Below are positions 33,679-42,319 of a DNA stretch of 64,000 nucleotides, in pieces. How positions within the stretch are numbered: the stretch's first letter is position 1; the number at the start of each line of letters is the position of its first letter. Both the position numbers and the translations under genes were made by a program. Source of the DNA: Streptomyces cinnabarinus. GTDB lineage: Bacteria; Actinomycetota; Actinomycetes; Streptomycetales; Streptomycetaceae. Location of the stretch: positions 8,742,001 through 8,806,000 of the forward strand of contig NZ_CP114413.1 in assembly GCF_027270315.1 (NCBI RefSeq). The letters are read 5' to 3'. The notes beneath the pieces were generated by a model, which ran no database searches, was not told the DNA's origin, and saw only the letters and a list, made by a program, of their open reading frames with translations.

Positions 33679-35175
33679 GTGACAGACCTTTCCCGTCCCG
33701 CCCTGCTGAAGTCGGTACACGATTTCGTGTCGACCGAGCGGAAGCTGCTCATCGGCGGTGAGTGGGTGCCCGCGCTCAGCGGTGAGACCTTCACGACCTA
33801 CGACCCCGCGACCGGCGCGCGGATCACGGATGTGGCCCGGGGCGGCGCGGCAGACGTCGATCGTGCGGTGGCCGCCGCCCGCACGGCCTTCGAGGAAGGC
33901 CCCTGGCCGCGTCTGACGCCGTCCCAGCGGCAGCGGCTGATCTGGCGGATCGGCGACGCTCTGCTGGACCGGGCCGAGGAGTTCGCCCAGTTGGAGGCGC
34001 TGGACAACGGCAAGTCGGTCGCCGTGGCGCAGGGCGTGGACGTGGCCTGGGCGGCCGACCTGTTCCACTACTACGCGGGCTGGGCGACCAAGATCGAGGG
34101 CCGCACCGTTCCCGTGTCGGTCCCCTGGGTGCCGGGCGGTCAGTTCCACGCGTACACGCTGCGCGAGCCGGTGGGTGTGTGCGGCCAGATCATTCCGTGG
34201 AACTTCCCGCTGCTGATGGCCGCGTTCAAGATCCCGGCCGCGCTCGCGGCCGGCAACACCGTGGTCCTCAAGCCCGCCGAGCAGACCCCGCTCACCGCGC
34301 TGCTGCTCGGTGAGGTCATCAACGAGATCCTGCCGCCCGGGGTCGTCAACATCGTCACCGGCTTCGGTGACGCGGGAGCGGCCATCTCCGCTCACGAGGG
34401 CGTCGACAAGGTGGCGTTCACCGGCTCCACCGAGGTCGGCAAGAAGATCGTCGCGGCGGCGGGCGGGAATCTGAAGAAGGTCTCGCTCGAACTGGGCGGC
34501 AAGAGCCCGCAGATCGTCTACGCGGACGCCGACCTGGACCTGGCCGTGCCCGGCACCGCCAACGCCTGGCTGTTCAACCACGGCCAGTGCTGCGTGGCCG
34601 GCACCCGCCTGTACGTCGAGGACTCGATCTTCGCCGAGTTCACCCGCAGGGTCGCGGACTTCGCCTCCCAGGTGAAGATCGGCCCCGGCCTCGACCCGGC
34701 CACCCAGCTCGGCCCGCTGGTCTCCCAGGAGCAGCTGGACCGTGTCACCGGCTTCATCCGTCAGGGCCTGGCCGACGGTGCCCGCGCCCTGACCGGCGGC
34801 AACCAGGTCGGTGACCAGGGCTACTACGTCGAGCCGACGGTGCTGGTCGACGTCAAGCCCGACATGAGTGTCGTCCGGGAGGAGATCTTCGGACCCGTCG
34901 TGGTCGCCGCGCCCTTCTCCGCGGACCGCGGCGCGATCCCCGAGGCCAATGACTCTCCCTACGGTCTCGCCGCCGGTGTGTGGACCCAGGACGTCTCCAA
35001 GGCCCACCGCATCGCGCGTGAACTCGAGGCCGGGACCGTCTGGGTCAACTGCTACAACGCCTTCGACACCGCCCTGCCCTTCGGTGGCTACAAGCAGTCC
35101 GGCTGGGGGCGCGAGCTCGGCGCGGCCGCGCTTGAGCAGTACACGCAGACCAAGGCCGTCAACATCCAGCTGTAG
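33679..35175 (+). CDS. NAD-dependent aldehyde dehydrogenase
   Basis: The 498-residue enzyme is an AldA/betaine-aldehyde-type ALDH. Signatures are PWNFPLLMAAFKIPAALAAG, FTGSTEVGKKI, LELGGKSPQIVY and the catalytic cysteine in FNHGQCCVAGTRL. EEIFGPVVV and CYNAFDTALPFGGYKQSG also match. The GTG at 33679 has GGAG 6 bp upstream; the longer frame has no ribosome site. It is followed by a mycofactocin-associated alcohol dehydrogenase, so it probably oxidises the aldehyde that enzyme makes. A hairpin after its stop may lower expression of downstream genes relative to ALDH. Confidence 0.93.
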   Translation: MTDLSRPALLKSVHDFVSTERKLLIGGEWVPALSGETFTTYDPATGARITDVARGGAADVDRAVAAARTAFEEGPWPRLTPSQRQRLIWRIGDALLDRAEEFAQLEALDNGKSVAVAQGVDVAWAADLFHYYAGWATKIEGRTVPVSVPWVPGGQFHAYTLREPVGVCGQIIPWNFPLLMAAFKIPAALAAGNTVVLKPAEQTPLTALLLGEVINEILPPGVVNIVTGFGDAGAAISAHEGVDKVAFTGSTEVGKKIVAAAGGNLKKVSLELGGKSPQIVYADADLDLAVPGTANAWLFNHGQCCVAGTRLYVEDSIFAEFTRRVADFASQVKIGPGLDPATQLGPLVSQEQLDRVTGFIRQGLADGARALTGGNQVGDQGYYVEPTVLVDVKPDMSVVREEIFGPVVVAAPFSADRGAIPEANDSPYGLAAGVWTQDVSKAHRIARELEAGTVWVNCYNAFDTALPFGGYKQSGWGRELGAAALEQYTQTKAVNIQL

Positions 35176-35193
35176 CCGCGGTCCTGCGCATGC

Positions 35194-35229
35194 GCCGGGC
35201 GCGCACCGGTGCCGCACACCGCGCCCGGC
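35194..35229 (+). terminator. Hairpin between ALDH and ADH
   Basis: GCCGGGCGCG and CGCGCCCGGC form a perfect 10-bp stem around a 16-nt loop. It could be a partial terminator or an mRNA-processing or stabilising structure. Confidence 0.6.
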
Positions 35230-35310
35230 TCCCCGCACCCCAGCCTTTCGGCACCTCCGTCCGCCCCTTCCCAAGCCCCCCGTTCCGCCTGAGCAAGAAG
35301 GAAGAGCCGC

Positions 35311-36423
35311 ATGAAGACCCGAGCCGCAGTCCTCACCGAGATCGGTAAGCCCTTCGAGTTGGTCGAGCTGGACCTGGACGAGCCCACCACCGGCGAGGTG
35401 CTCATCCGCTACGTCGCCGCCGGCCTGTGCCACTCCGACCTGCACCTGAGCGACGGCGACCTGCCGCCGAGGTTCCCCATCGTCGGCGGCCACGAGGGCG
35501 CGGGCGTCATCGAGCGCGTGGGCCCCGGTGTCACCAAGGTCAAGCCCGGCGACCACGTCGTGTGCAGCTTCATCCCCAACTGCGGCCACTGCCGCTACTG
35601 TTCCACCGGCCGCCAGAACCTGTGCGACATGGGCGCCACCATTCTGGAAGGCAGCATGCCCGACGGCACCTTCCGCTTCCACCGGGACGGCGCCGACTAC
35701 GGCGCGATGTGCATGCTCGGCACCTTCTCCCAGTACGGCGTGATCTCCGAGCACTCCGTCGTCAAGGTCGACCCGAGCCTGCCGCTGGAGACCGCCGTGC
35801 TCGTCGGCTGCGGCGTGCCGACCGGCTGGGGCACGGCGACCAACGCCGGCGGCGTCCGCCCCGGCGACACCGTGGTGATCTACGGAGTCGGTGGCCTCGG
35901 TATCAACACGGTTCAGGCGGCGGCGGTCTCGGGTGCCACCCACATCGTGGCCGTCGACCCGGTCGCCTTCAAGCGGGACACCGCGCGCCAACTCGGTGCC
36001 ACCCACGCCGTGGCGACCGCCGAGCAGGCCAAGGGGCTGGTCGACGAGCTGACCCTGGGCCAGGGAGCCGACCAGGCCCTGATCCTGGTAGGCACGGTCA
36101 CCGAGGAAGTCGTCTCGGCCGCCTTCGACGTCGTCGGCAAGGGCGGCACGGTCGTGGTCACCGGCCTCGCCGACCCGGCCAAGCTCACCGTCCATGTGTC
36201 CGGCGCGATCCTCACGCTCTGGGAGAAGACCATCAAGGGCACGCTCTTCGGCAGCGGCAACCCGCAGTACGACATCAAGAAGCTGCTCGGTCTCTACCAG
36301 AAGGGCCAGCTCAAGCTCGACGAGCTGGTGACCAGGCGGTACACGCTCGACGAGGTCAACCAGGGCTACCAGGACCTCGTCGACGGCAAGAACATCCGCG
36401 GCGTGCTGGTCCACGAGCACTGA
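35311..36423 (+). CDS. NDMA-dependent (mycofactocin-associated) alcohol dehydrogenase
   Basis: The 370-residue zinc enzyme has catalytic-zinc ligands Cys40 (AAGLCHSDLH) and His61-Glu62 (GGHEGAG). The structural zinc site is Cys91, 94, 97 and 105 (CGHCRYCSTGRQNLC), and the Rossmann motif is YGVGGLGINTVQ. It resembles the actinobacterial alcohol dehydrogenases with tightly bound NAD assayed with N,N-dimethyl-4-nitrosoaniline. Those need mycofactocin as the in vivo electron acceptor. AAGGAAG precedes the ATG. Its place 77 bp upstream of mftA fits that role. Confidence 0.93.
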   Translation: MKTRAAVLTEIGKPFELVELDLDEPTTGEVLIRYVAAGLCHSDLHLSDGDLPPRFPIVGGHEGAGVIERVGPGVTKVKPGDHVVCSFIPNCGHCRYCSTGRQNLCDMGATILEGSMPDGTFRFHRDGADYGAMCMLGTFSQYGVISEHSVVKVDPSLPLETAVLVGCGVPTGWGTATNAGGVRPGDTVVIYGVGGLGINTVQAAAVSGATHIVAVDPVAFKRDTARQLGATHAVATAEQAKGLVDELTLGQGADQALILVGTVTEEVVSAAFDVVGKGGTVVVTGLADPAKLTVHVSGAILTLWEKTIKGTLFGSGNPQYDIKKLLGLYQKGQLKLDELVTRRYTLDEVNQGYQDLVDGKNIRGVLVHEH

Positions 36424-36438
36424 CGCACCGCGCAGTGC

Positions 36439-36468
36439 GGGGCGCCGCCACCCGCCCGGCGGCGCCCC
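36439..36468 (+). terminator. GC-rich hairpin between ADH and mftA
   Basis: GGGGCGCCGCC and GGCGGCGCCCC form a perfect 11-bp stem with an 8-nt loop, 15 bp after the ADH stop and 33 bp before mftA. It may attenuate or separate expression of the mycofactocin genes from the dehydrogenases. Confidence 0.6.
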
Positions 36469-36500
36469 CGTCCACCCCATCGAGAACGAGGAGCACAACC

Positions 36501-36614
36501 ATGCCCGAGAACCCGCAGCACAACGAGGACGACGCGGAGTTCACCGACACCACGGTCCAGCAGGACCTGCTCGTCGAGGACGTGTCCATCGACGGCATGT
36601 GCGGCGTCTACTGA
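36501..36614 (+). CDS. mftA: Mycofactocin precursor peptide MftA
   Basis: This 37-residue peptide ends in IDGMCGVY, the invariant core region of mycofactocin precursors. The last two residues, Val-Tyr, are decarboxylated and crosslinked by the radical enzyme MftC, and the core is then released and converted to the redox cofactor. The leader is acidic (EDDAEFTDTT, QQDLLVEDVS), as expected for recognition by MftB. It starts at the ATG at 36501 after GAGGAG. It is followed 22 bp later by mftB. Confidence 0.97.
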   Translation: MPENPQHNEDDAEFTDTTVQQDLLVEDVSIDGMCGVY

Positions 36615-36636
36615 CGCTCCGTCAAGGAGGATCGCC

Positions 36637-36933
36637 ATGTTCGACCCGGACCGGCCCTACCGGTGCTCACCCAGTGTCGCGCTGCGCCCGGAACCGTTCG
36701 GCGCGCTGGCCTACCACTTCGGCACCAGAAGGCTCACGTTCCTCAAGTCGCCGGTCCTGGTCGACCTGGTGACCACACTGGGCGAACACCCCGACGTCCG
36801 TGCCGCGCTGGCGGCGTTCCCCATACCTCCCGACCGGCACGGCGCCTACCTCGCCGCGCTGGCCGGGCTCGCCGACGCGGGCACCATCGAGCCCGCCGAC
36901 CACCACGCGCACAGCGTCGGAGCCGCACCATGA
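36637..36933 (+). CDS. mftB: Mycofactocin system chaperone MftB (RRE protein)
   Basis: The 98-residue protein has the PqqD-like layout. After RCSPSVALRPEPFGALAYHF comes a beta-strand pair (TRRLTFLKSPVLVDLV) and a helical end (PPDRHGAYLAALAGLADAGTIE, in part). MftB binds the MftA leader and presents it to MftC. AAGGAGG lies 6 bp before the ATG. Its TGA overlaps the mftC ATG, ensuring balanced synthesis. Confidence 0.94.
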   Translation: MFDPDRPYRCSPSVALRPEPFGALAYHFGTRRLTFLKSPVLVDLVTTLGEHPDVRAALAAFPIPPDRHGAYLAALAGLADAGTIEPADHHAHSVGAAP

Positions 36934-38120
36934 AACTCACCGAACACTTCAAGCACGGCCTGACCTCGCCGATCTGCCTGACCTGGGAACTGACCTACGC
37001 CTGCAACCTCGCCTGTGTCCACTGCCTGTCCTCCTCCGGCCGACGGGACCCACGCGAGCTGGACACCGCCGAATGCCGCTCGGTCATCGACGAGTTGCAG
37101 CGGATGCAGGTGTTCTACGTGAACATCGGCGGCGGCGAACCCACCGTACGGCCCGACTTCTTCGAGCTGGTGGACTACGCGGTGGACCACCGGGTGGGAG
37201 TGAAGTTCTCCACCAACGGCGTGCGCATCGACCGGGACCGGGCCCGGCGGCTCGCCGGCTCGGACTACGTGGACGTACAGATCTCCCTGGACGGAGCGAC
37301 CGCCGAGGTCAACGACGCGGTCCGCGGACCCGGCTCGTACACCACCGCACTGCGCGCCATGGACCACCTCGCCCAGGCCGGCTTCGGCGAGTTCAAGATC
37401 AGTGTGGTGATGACCCGTCACAACATCGCACAGCTCGACGAGTTCGCCGCTCTCGCCGACCACTACGGCGCCCAGTTGCGCCTCACCCGGATGCGCCCGT
37501 CCGGCCGCGGCGCGGACACCTGGGACACTCTGCACCCCCGGCCCGACGACCAGCTCAGGCTGTACGAATGGCTGGTGGCCCATGGCGAGAAGGTGCTCAC
37601 CGGAGACTCCTTCTTCCACCTCAACGCGCTCGGTGAGACCCCGCTGCCGGGTCTGAACCTGTGCGGGGCCGGCCGGGTCGTGTGCCTCATCGACCCGATC
37701 GGCGACGTGTACGCCTGCCCGTTCGCGATCCACGAGCAGTTCCTGGCGGGCAACGTGCGCACGGCGGGCTTCGGCGCGGTGTGGCGCGAGTCGGAGATGT
37801 TCGCGTCACTGCGCACCCCCGGCAGCGGGGGAACGTGCTCGTCCTGTGCGGCGTACGACGCCTGCCAGGGCGGCTGCATGGCGGCCAAGTTCTTCACCGG
37901 CCTGCCGCTGGACGGGCCCGATCCCGAGTGCGTCAAGGGTCACGGCGCCACGGCCCTCGCCACCGCCGACCGGTCCGCGGCGCCACGCCCTGCCGGCGAT
38001 CACTCGCACAAGGGCCCGGTCCGCGGCCGGCCGGTGGCACTGGGACTGCCGACGCTGCGCACCGGCCCCGTGGACCGCTACTGCGACGAGAACCCGCTGG
38101 CCGGAACCGGGCCGCGGTGA
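36930..38120 (+). CDS. mftC: Mycofactocin radical SAM maturase MftC
   Basis: The 396-residue enzyme carries the radical SAM motif C-x3-C-x2-C at Cys25, 29 and 32 (YACNLACVHC). It has a C-terminal SPASM region with CGAGRVVCLID, DVYACPFAIHEQF, and CSSCAAYDACQGGCMAAKF for auxiliary iron-sulfur clusters. It decarboxylates the terminal tyrosine of MftA and forms the Val-Tyr crosslink. It overlaps mftB by ATGA. The tail after the last cysteine is somewhat long and rich in Pro and Arg. Confidence 0.96.
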   Translation: MKLTEHFKHGLTSPICLTWELTYACNLACVHCLSSSGRRDPRELDTAECRSVIDELQRMQVFYVNIGGGEPTVRPDFFELVDYAVDHRVGVKFSTNGVRIDRDRARRLAGSDYVDVQISLDGATAEVNDAVRGPGSYTTALRAMDHLAQAGFGEFKISVVMTRHNIAQLDEFAALADHYGAQLRLTRMRPSGRGADTWDTLHPRPDDQLRLYEWLVAHGEKVLTGDSFFHLNALGETPLPGLNLCGAGRVVCLIDPIGDVYACPFAIHEQFLAGNVRTAGFGAVWRESEMFASLRTPGSGGTCSSCAAYDACQGGCMAAKFFTGLPLDGPDPECVKGHGATALATADRSAAPRPAGDHSHKGPVRGRPVALGLPTLRTGPVDRYCDENPLAGTGPR

Positions 38121-38175
38121 ACGGCCGGACCGGAACACGACGACTCCCCGGCTCCGGGAAAGGACGACTACACGC

Positions 38176-39348
38176 ATGAGCAGATGGTTCGAAACGGTCG
38201 AGGAGGCCCGTCGCCGGGCCCGGCGACGGCTGCCGAAGTCGGTCTACAGCGCCCTGCTGGCCGGCTCCGAACGGGGCGTCTCCTATCGGGACAACACGGA
38301 GGCGTTCGCGGAGCTGGGCTTCGCGCCGCACGTCGCGGGCCTGTCGGCCAAGCGGGAGACGGCGACCAGGATCATGGGCCAGGACATAGCCCTGCCCGTC
38401 ATCATCTCGCCCACCGGTGTCCAGGCGGTCCATCCCGAGGGCGAGGTCGCTGTCGCCCGCGCCGCGGCCGCCCGGGGCACGGCGGTCGGCTTGAGCTCCT
38501 TCGCCAGCAGGACGCTCCAGGACGTCGCCGCCGCCAACCCGCAGGTGTTCTTCCAGCTGTACTGGATGGGGGACCGCGACGCGATCCTGCGGCGCGTGGC
38601 ACACGCCCGGGCGGGCGGCGCCAAGGGCCTGATCCTCACCCTCGACTGGTCGTTCTCGCACGGCCGCGACTGGGGCAGCCCGAAGATCCCCGAGCGACTG
38701 GATCTCAAGGCCATGCTGCGCTTCGCCCCCGAGGGCATGGCCCGGCCGGGCTGGCTCCTCGACTTCGCGAAGCAGCTGCGCCTGCCCGACCTGACGGCCC
38801 CCAACCTCGCGGAAGCCGGTCAGCCGGCGCCGACGTTCTTCGGGGCGTACGGCACCTGGATGGGCACACCACCCCCGTCCTGGGACGACGTCGCCTGGCT
38901 GCGCGAGCAGTGGGACGGGCCCTTCATGCTCAAGGGCGTCTGCCGGGTCGACGACGCCCGTCGCGCGGTCGACGCGGGCGTCACCGCGATCTCCGTGTCC
39001 AACCACGGCGGCAACAACCTCGACACCACCCCGGCGCCGATCCGGGTGCTGCCCGCGATCGCCGACACGGTGGGCCACCAGGTGGAGGTCCTCCTCGACG
39101 GCGGCATCCGCCGCGGCAGCGACGTGGTCAAGGCCCTCGCACTCGGCGCGCGGGCCGTGATGATCGGCCGCGCGTACCTGTGGGGCCTGGCCGCCGGTGG
39201 CCAAGCGGGCGTGGAGAACGTCCTCGACGTGCTGCGCGGCGGGATCGACTCCGCGCTGCTCGGCCTTGGCCGGTCCTCCGTCCACGAACTGACCGCCGAT
39301 GACGTGATGATCCCGCCCGGCTTCCTTCGACCGTCGGGTTCGGCCTGA
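38176..39348 (+). CDS. mftD: Mycofactocin FMN-dependent oxidase MftD
   Basis: The 390-residue protein belongs to the lactate/glycolate-oxidase-type flavoproteins. It opens with the MftD hallmark WFETVEEARRRARRRLPKSV. FMN and active-site blocks are visible, including PVIISPTGVQAVHPEGE, ISVSNHGGNNLDTTPAP and VLLDGGIRRGSDVVKALALG. MftD oxidatively deaminates the released intermediate to give the redox-active core (premycofactocin). It starts 55 bp after mftC. Confidence 0.95.
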   Translation: MSRWFETVEEARRRARRRLPKSVYSALLAGSERGVSYRDNTEAFAELGFAPHVAGLSAKRETATRIMGQDIALPVIISPTGVQAVHPEGEVAVARAAAARGTAVGLSSFASRTLQDVAAANPQVFFQLYWMGDRDAILRRVAHARAGGAKGLILTLDWSFSHGRDWGSPKIPERLDLKAMLRFAPEGMARPGWLLDFAKQLRLPDLTAPNLAEAGQPAPTFFGAYGTWMGTPPPSWDDVAWLREQWDGPFMLKGVCRVDDARRAVDAGVTAISVSNHGGNNLDTTPAPIRVLPAIADTVGHQVEVLLDGGIRRGSDVVKALALGARAVMIGRAYLWGLAAGGQAGVENVLDVLRGGIDSALLGLGRSSVHELTADDVMIPPGFLRPSGSA

Positions 39349-39384
39349 CATGGCCCGGCCGGGCACGAACGGTGAGGGCGTCCG

Positions 39385-40170
39385 ATGAGCGGCCGGGTCG
39401 CCCTGGTCACCGGCGCCGCACGCGGCATCGGCGCCGCCGTGGTCGGTCGGCTCGCCGCCGACGGCTGGCAGGTGGTCGCCGTGGACGTGTGCGGCGACCT
39501 GCCCGGGCTGCGCTATCCACTCGCCCGCCGGGAGGAACTCCTCGCGGTCGCGGCCGCCTGGCCCGGATCGGTACTCCCCCTGACGGCGGACGTCCGCGAA
39601 CCTGAGGCGATGGCGCGAGCGGTCGAAATGGCCCGCCACGAGTTCGGCGGGCTGGACGCCGCCGTCGCCGGCGCGGCGGTGATGGCGGGCGGAGCGCCCC
39701 TGTGGGAGATGCCCGAGGACGAGTGGGACACGCTCTTCGACGTCGGTGTGCGGGGCGTGCTCCATCTCGCCCGCGCCGCCGTACCCGAACTCCTGGGCAG
39801 GCCGCAGCCCCGGTCCGGCCGCTTCGTGGCGATTGCCTCGGCGGCCGCGCACCGGGGCCTGTGGCATCTGGCCGGCTACAACGCGGTCAAGCACGCCGTG
39901 GTCGGCCTGATCCGCGGCCTGGCCTGTGACCTGCGCGGAACCGGGGTCACGGCCGCCGCGGTGTCGCCGGGCGCCACCCGTACCAGCATGCTGCGGGCGA
40001 CCGCCGACCTCTACGGACTGGACGACCCGGACACCCTCGCCCGCCACCAGCTGACGGAACGTCTGCTGGAACCCGAGGAGGTGGCGGACGCCGTGGCCTG
40101 GCTGTGCGGCCCGCACTCGTCGGCGATCACGGGAACCGTGCTGCACGCGGACGGAGGCTTCACCGCATGA
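39385..40170 (+). CDS. Mycofactocin-coupled SDR family oxidoreductase
   Basis: The 261-residue short-chain dehydrogenase has TGAARGIGAAVV near the start and a Ser with YNAVKHA as the catalytic Tyr-Lys pair. PGATRTSM follows. After strand 2 an extra segment (GLRYPLARREELLAVA) is inserted; such insertions in mycofactocin-dependent SDRs are thought to bury the NAD so it cannot exchange. It sits between mftD and mftF with a 4-bp overlap to mftF. It probably oxidises a secondary alcohol or carveol-like substrate through mycofactocin. The substrate is unknown. Confidence 0.9.
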   Translation: MSGRVALVTGAARGIGAAVVGRLAADGWQVVAVDVCGDLPGLRYPLARREELLAVAAAWPGSVLPLTADVREPEAMARAVEMARHEFGGLDAAVAGAAVMAGGAPLWEMPEDEWDTLFDVGVRGVLHLARAAVPELLGRPQPRSGRFVAIASAAAHRGLWHLAGYNAVKHAVVGLIRGLACDLRGTGVTAAAVSPGATRTSMLRATADLYGLDDPDTLARHQLTERLLEPEEVADAVAWLCGPHSSAITGTVLHADGGFTA

Positions 40171-41522
40171 GGCTCACCCCGGACACCACACTGCGCGCGC
40201 TCGACGCGGGCCGGGTGCTGATCGGCGGTTCACCGCTACGGGTCCTACGGCTCACCCCGGACGGCGCCCGCCTCGTCGAACGGTGGCTCGCGGGGGAGCC
40301 GGTCGCCGCCGCACCGGCTCACCGCGCCCTGGCCCGGCGCCTCGTCACAGCGGGCCTGGCACACCCGCGTCACCGCACGGCCCGCTGGGGCCCTCAGGAC
40401 GTCACCGTCGTGATCCCCGTCCGCGACCCTGAGGACAGCCTCCTGCACGACCTGCGCGCCGCCCTGCGGGATCTGCACCGCGTCCTCGTCGTCGACGACG
40501 GCTCCACCACCCCGGTACCCGGCGCGTCGGCCCGGCACCCCGTGTCACGCGGACCGGGCGCCGCGCGCAACACCGGCGCACGCGCGGTCACGACCCCGCT
40601 CATCGCCTTCCTCGACTCCGACGTCGTACCCGGACCCGGATGGCTGGCACCTCTGCTGGCGCACTTCACGGACCCCGAGGTGGCGGCGGTGGCACCACGC
40701 GTCCGCAGCGCCCCGGGCCGCACGGCACTGACCCGCTACGAGGTCGCCCGGTCCCCACTGGACCTCGGCCGCGAACCCGCCGAGGTGCGCCCTGGAACCC
40801 GCGTCGGCCATCTGCCCACCGCTGCCCTCCTCGTGCGTACCGACGCCCTGCGCGAGCTGAACGGGTTCGACGAGACACTGCGCTTCGGCGAGGACGTCGA
40901 CCTGGTCTGGCGGCTGCTCGCGGCAGGCCGCCGGGTCCGGTACGAACCCGCGGCCGAAGTCCTGCACCGTCCGCGCGCCACCTGGCCGGACCTGCTGCGC
41001 CAGCGCTACGGCTACGGCAGCTCGGCCGCCCCCTTGGCCCGACGGCACGGCCCGGCTGTCGCCCCCGCGCGCCTGTCCCCATGGGCGGCCGCGGCCTGGA
41101 CCGCCGCGCTCACCGGGCATCCGTACCTCGCCCTGGCGCTCGCCTCGGGGACGACGACGCTGCTGCCACGGAAGCTGGCCCCGGCGGCGGTTCCGGCCGG
41201 CACATCGCTACGGCTCGCGCTCCGCGGCCACCTCGGTGTGGCCCGCATGCTCGGCTCGGCGGCCCTGCGCACCTGGTGGCCGGTCGCGTTGCCCGCCCTG
41301 GCGGCCGGCCGCGCGGGCCGTATCGCCCTCGGCGCGATGGTCCTCTCCCAGCTGCGCGACCGCCCGCGCGACGTCAACCCGCTGCTGTGGTGCGCCGCGG
41401 CACTCGCCGATGACCTGGCCTACGGCGCGGGTGTATGGCGCGGCGCACTGCGCGAACGTACGGCCGTCCCCCTGCTGCCCGACTTCACCGACCTGCGCCC
41501 CGAACGCGGAGCACACCGATGA
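40167..41522 (+). CDS. mftF: Mycofactocin glycosyltransferase MftF
   Basis: The 451-residue protein has a short N-terminal domain (LRALDAGRVLIGGSPLRVLR) followed by a GT2 glycosyltransferase. Motifs are VTVVIPVRDP, VVDDGSTTPVPG, the DxD-like FLDSDVVPGPGW, and EDVDLVWRLLAAGRRVRYEP. Hydrophobic segments follow near the C-terminus. MftF adds beta-1,4-linked glucose units to mycofactocin. It is bounded by ATGA overlaps with the SDR and mftE genes. Confidence 0.95.
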   Translation: MRLTPDTTLRALDAGRVLIGGSPLRVLRLTPDGARLVERWLAGEPVAAAPAHRALARRLVTAGLAHPRHRTARWGPQDVTVVIPVRDPEDSLLHDLRAALRDLHRVLVVDDGSTTPVPGASARHPVSRGPGAARNTGARAVTTPLIAFLDSDVVPGPGWLAPLLAHFTDPEVAAVAPRVRSAPGRTALTRYEVARSPLDLGREPAEVRPGTRVGHLPTAALLVRTDALRELNGFDETLRFGEDVDLVWRLLAAGRRVRYEPAAEVLHRPRATWPDLLRQRYGYGSSAAPLARRHGPAVAPARLSPWAAAAWTAALTGHPYLALALASGTTTLLPRKLAPAAVPAGTSLRLALRGHLGVARMLGSAALRTWWPVALPALAAGRAGRIALGAMVLSQLRDRPRDVNPLLWCAAALADDLAYGAGVWRGALRERTAVPLLPDFTDLRPERGAHR

Positions 41523-42244
41523 CGAACGCGCCTTCGCCCAGGAGGCTGGCGGACCTGACCTGGCCCGAGCTGGCCGACATCGCCCCGCGCTCCGTCCTCG
41601 TCGTCCCGCTCGGAGCAACCGAACAGCACGGCCCGCACCTGCCGTTCACCGTGGACACCGAGGTGGCGGTCGTCCTGAGCGAACGCCTCGCCGCCGCACG
41701 GCCGTCCGCGGTGCTCGCACCCCCCGTGCCCTACGGATCGAGCGGCGAGCACGCGGCGTTCCCGGGCACCCTCTCCATCGGGCGGCGCGCCCTGGAGCTG
41801 CTGCTGGTGGAACTGGTGCGCTCCGCCGACGCCTTCGCGGGAGTGCTGCTGGTCTGCGGGCACGGCGGCAACGCCGTTCCCCTGCGCCGCGCGGTCGAGG
41901 TACTGCGCGCGGAAGACCGGCGGGCCCACGCCTGGCTCCCGTCCGGCCCCGCCGACGACAGCCACGCGGGACGAGCGGAGACCTCGGCGATGCTCGCACT
42001 GCGCCCGGCCGCGGTACGTCGCCGAGCGGCCCGGCGCGGCACGACAGCCCCGCTGAACGAACTCCTGCCCTTGCTGATCACTGGCGGAGTGGCCGCCGTC
42101 AGCTCCAACGGCGTCCTCGGCGACCCATGCGACGCGACCGCCCACCTCGGGCGGTCCGTCCTGGATGACTGGTCGAGCGACCTGATCCGTTGCTTCGACG
42201 ACCGGTTCGGGACCGTCAACTCCGGTCGTACATTTCACCCTTGA
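41519..42244 (+). CDS. mftE: Mycofactocin precursor peptide peptidase MftE
   Basis: The 241-residue creatininase-family metallopeptidase has the metal-binding motif PLGATEQHGPHLPFTVDTE and GHGGNAVPL. The acidic AGRAETSAML lies in its second half. MftE cuts the crosslinked MftA to release the Val-Tyr-derived core. Its ATG overlaps the mftF stop, and it is the last gene of the mycofactocin run. A longer frame beginning inside mftF is rejected. mftR and mftG homologues are not seen in this window. Confidence 0.94.
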   Translation: MTNAPSPRRLADLTWPELADIAPRSVLVVPLGATEQHGPHLPFTVDTEVAVVLSERLAAARPSAVLAPPVPYGSSGEHAAFPGTLSIGRRALELLLVELVRSADAFAGVLLVCGHGGNAVPLRRAVEVLRAEDRRAHAWLPSGPADDSHAGRAETSAMLALRPAAVRRRAARRGTTAPLNELLPLLITGGVAAVSSNGVLGDPCDATAHLGRSVLDDWSSDLIRCFDDRFGTVNSGRTFHP

Positions 42245-42319
42245 CGTCAATTGCAGCGCTGGTGTTGAGTCGCAGCGAGAGTGCCGTGACGTCGAAACGT
42301 ACGTGGCTGAGGTGACGCG

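Noticed and set aside
33589..36498. Long minus-strand open frame of 969 codons opposite ALDH and ADH
   Set aside because: It is the antisense of two well-supported enzymes. High GC keeps the shadow frame open, and it shows no family motif.
42241..42250. TTGACGTCAA palindrome as a regulatory site (also at 57423-57432)
   Set aside because: Only two copies, one of which overlaps a stop codon; likely chance, or in the second case part of a -35 element.
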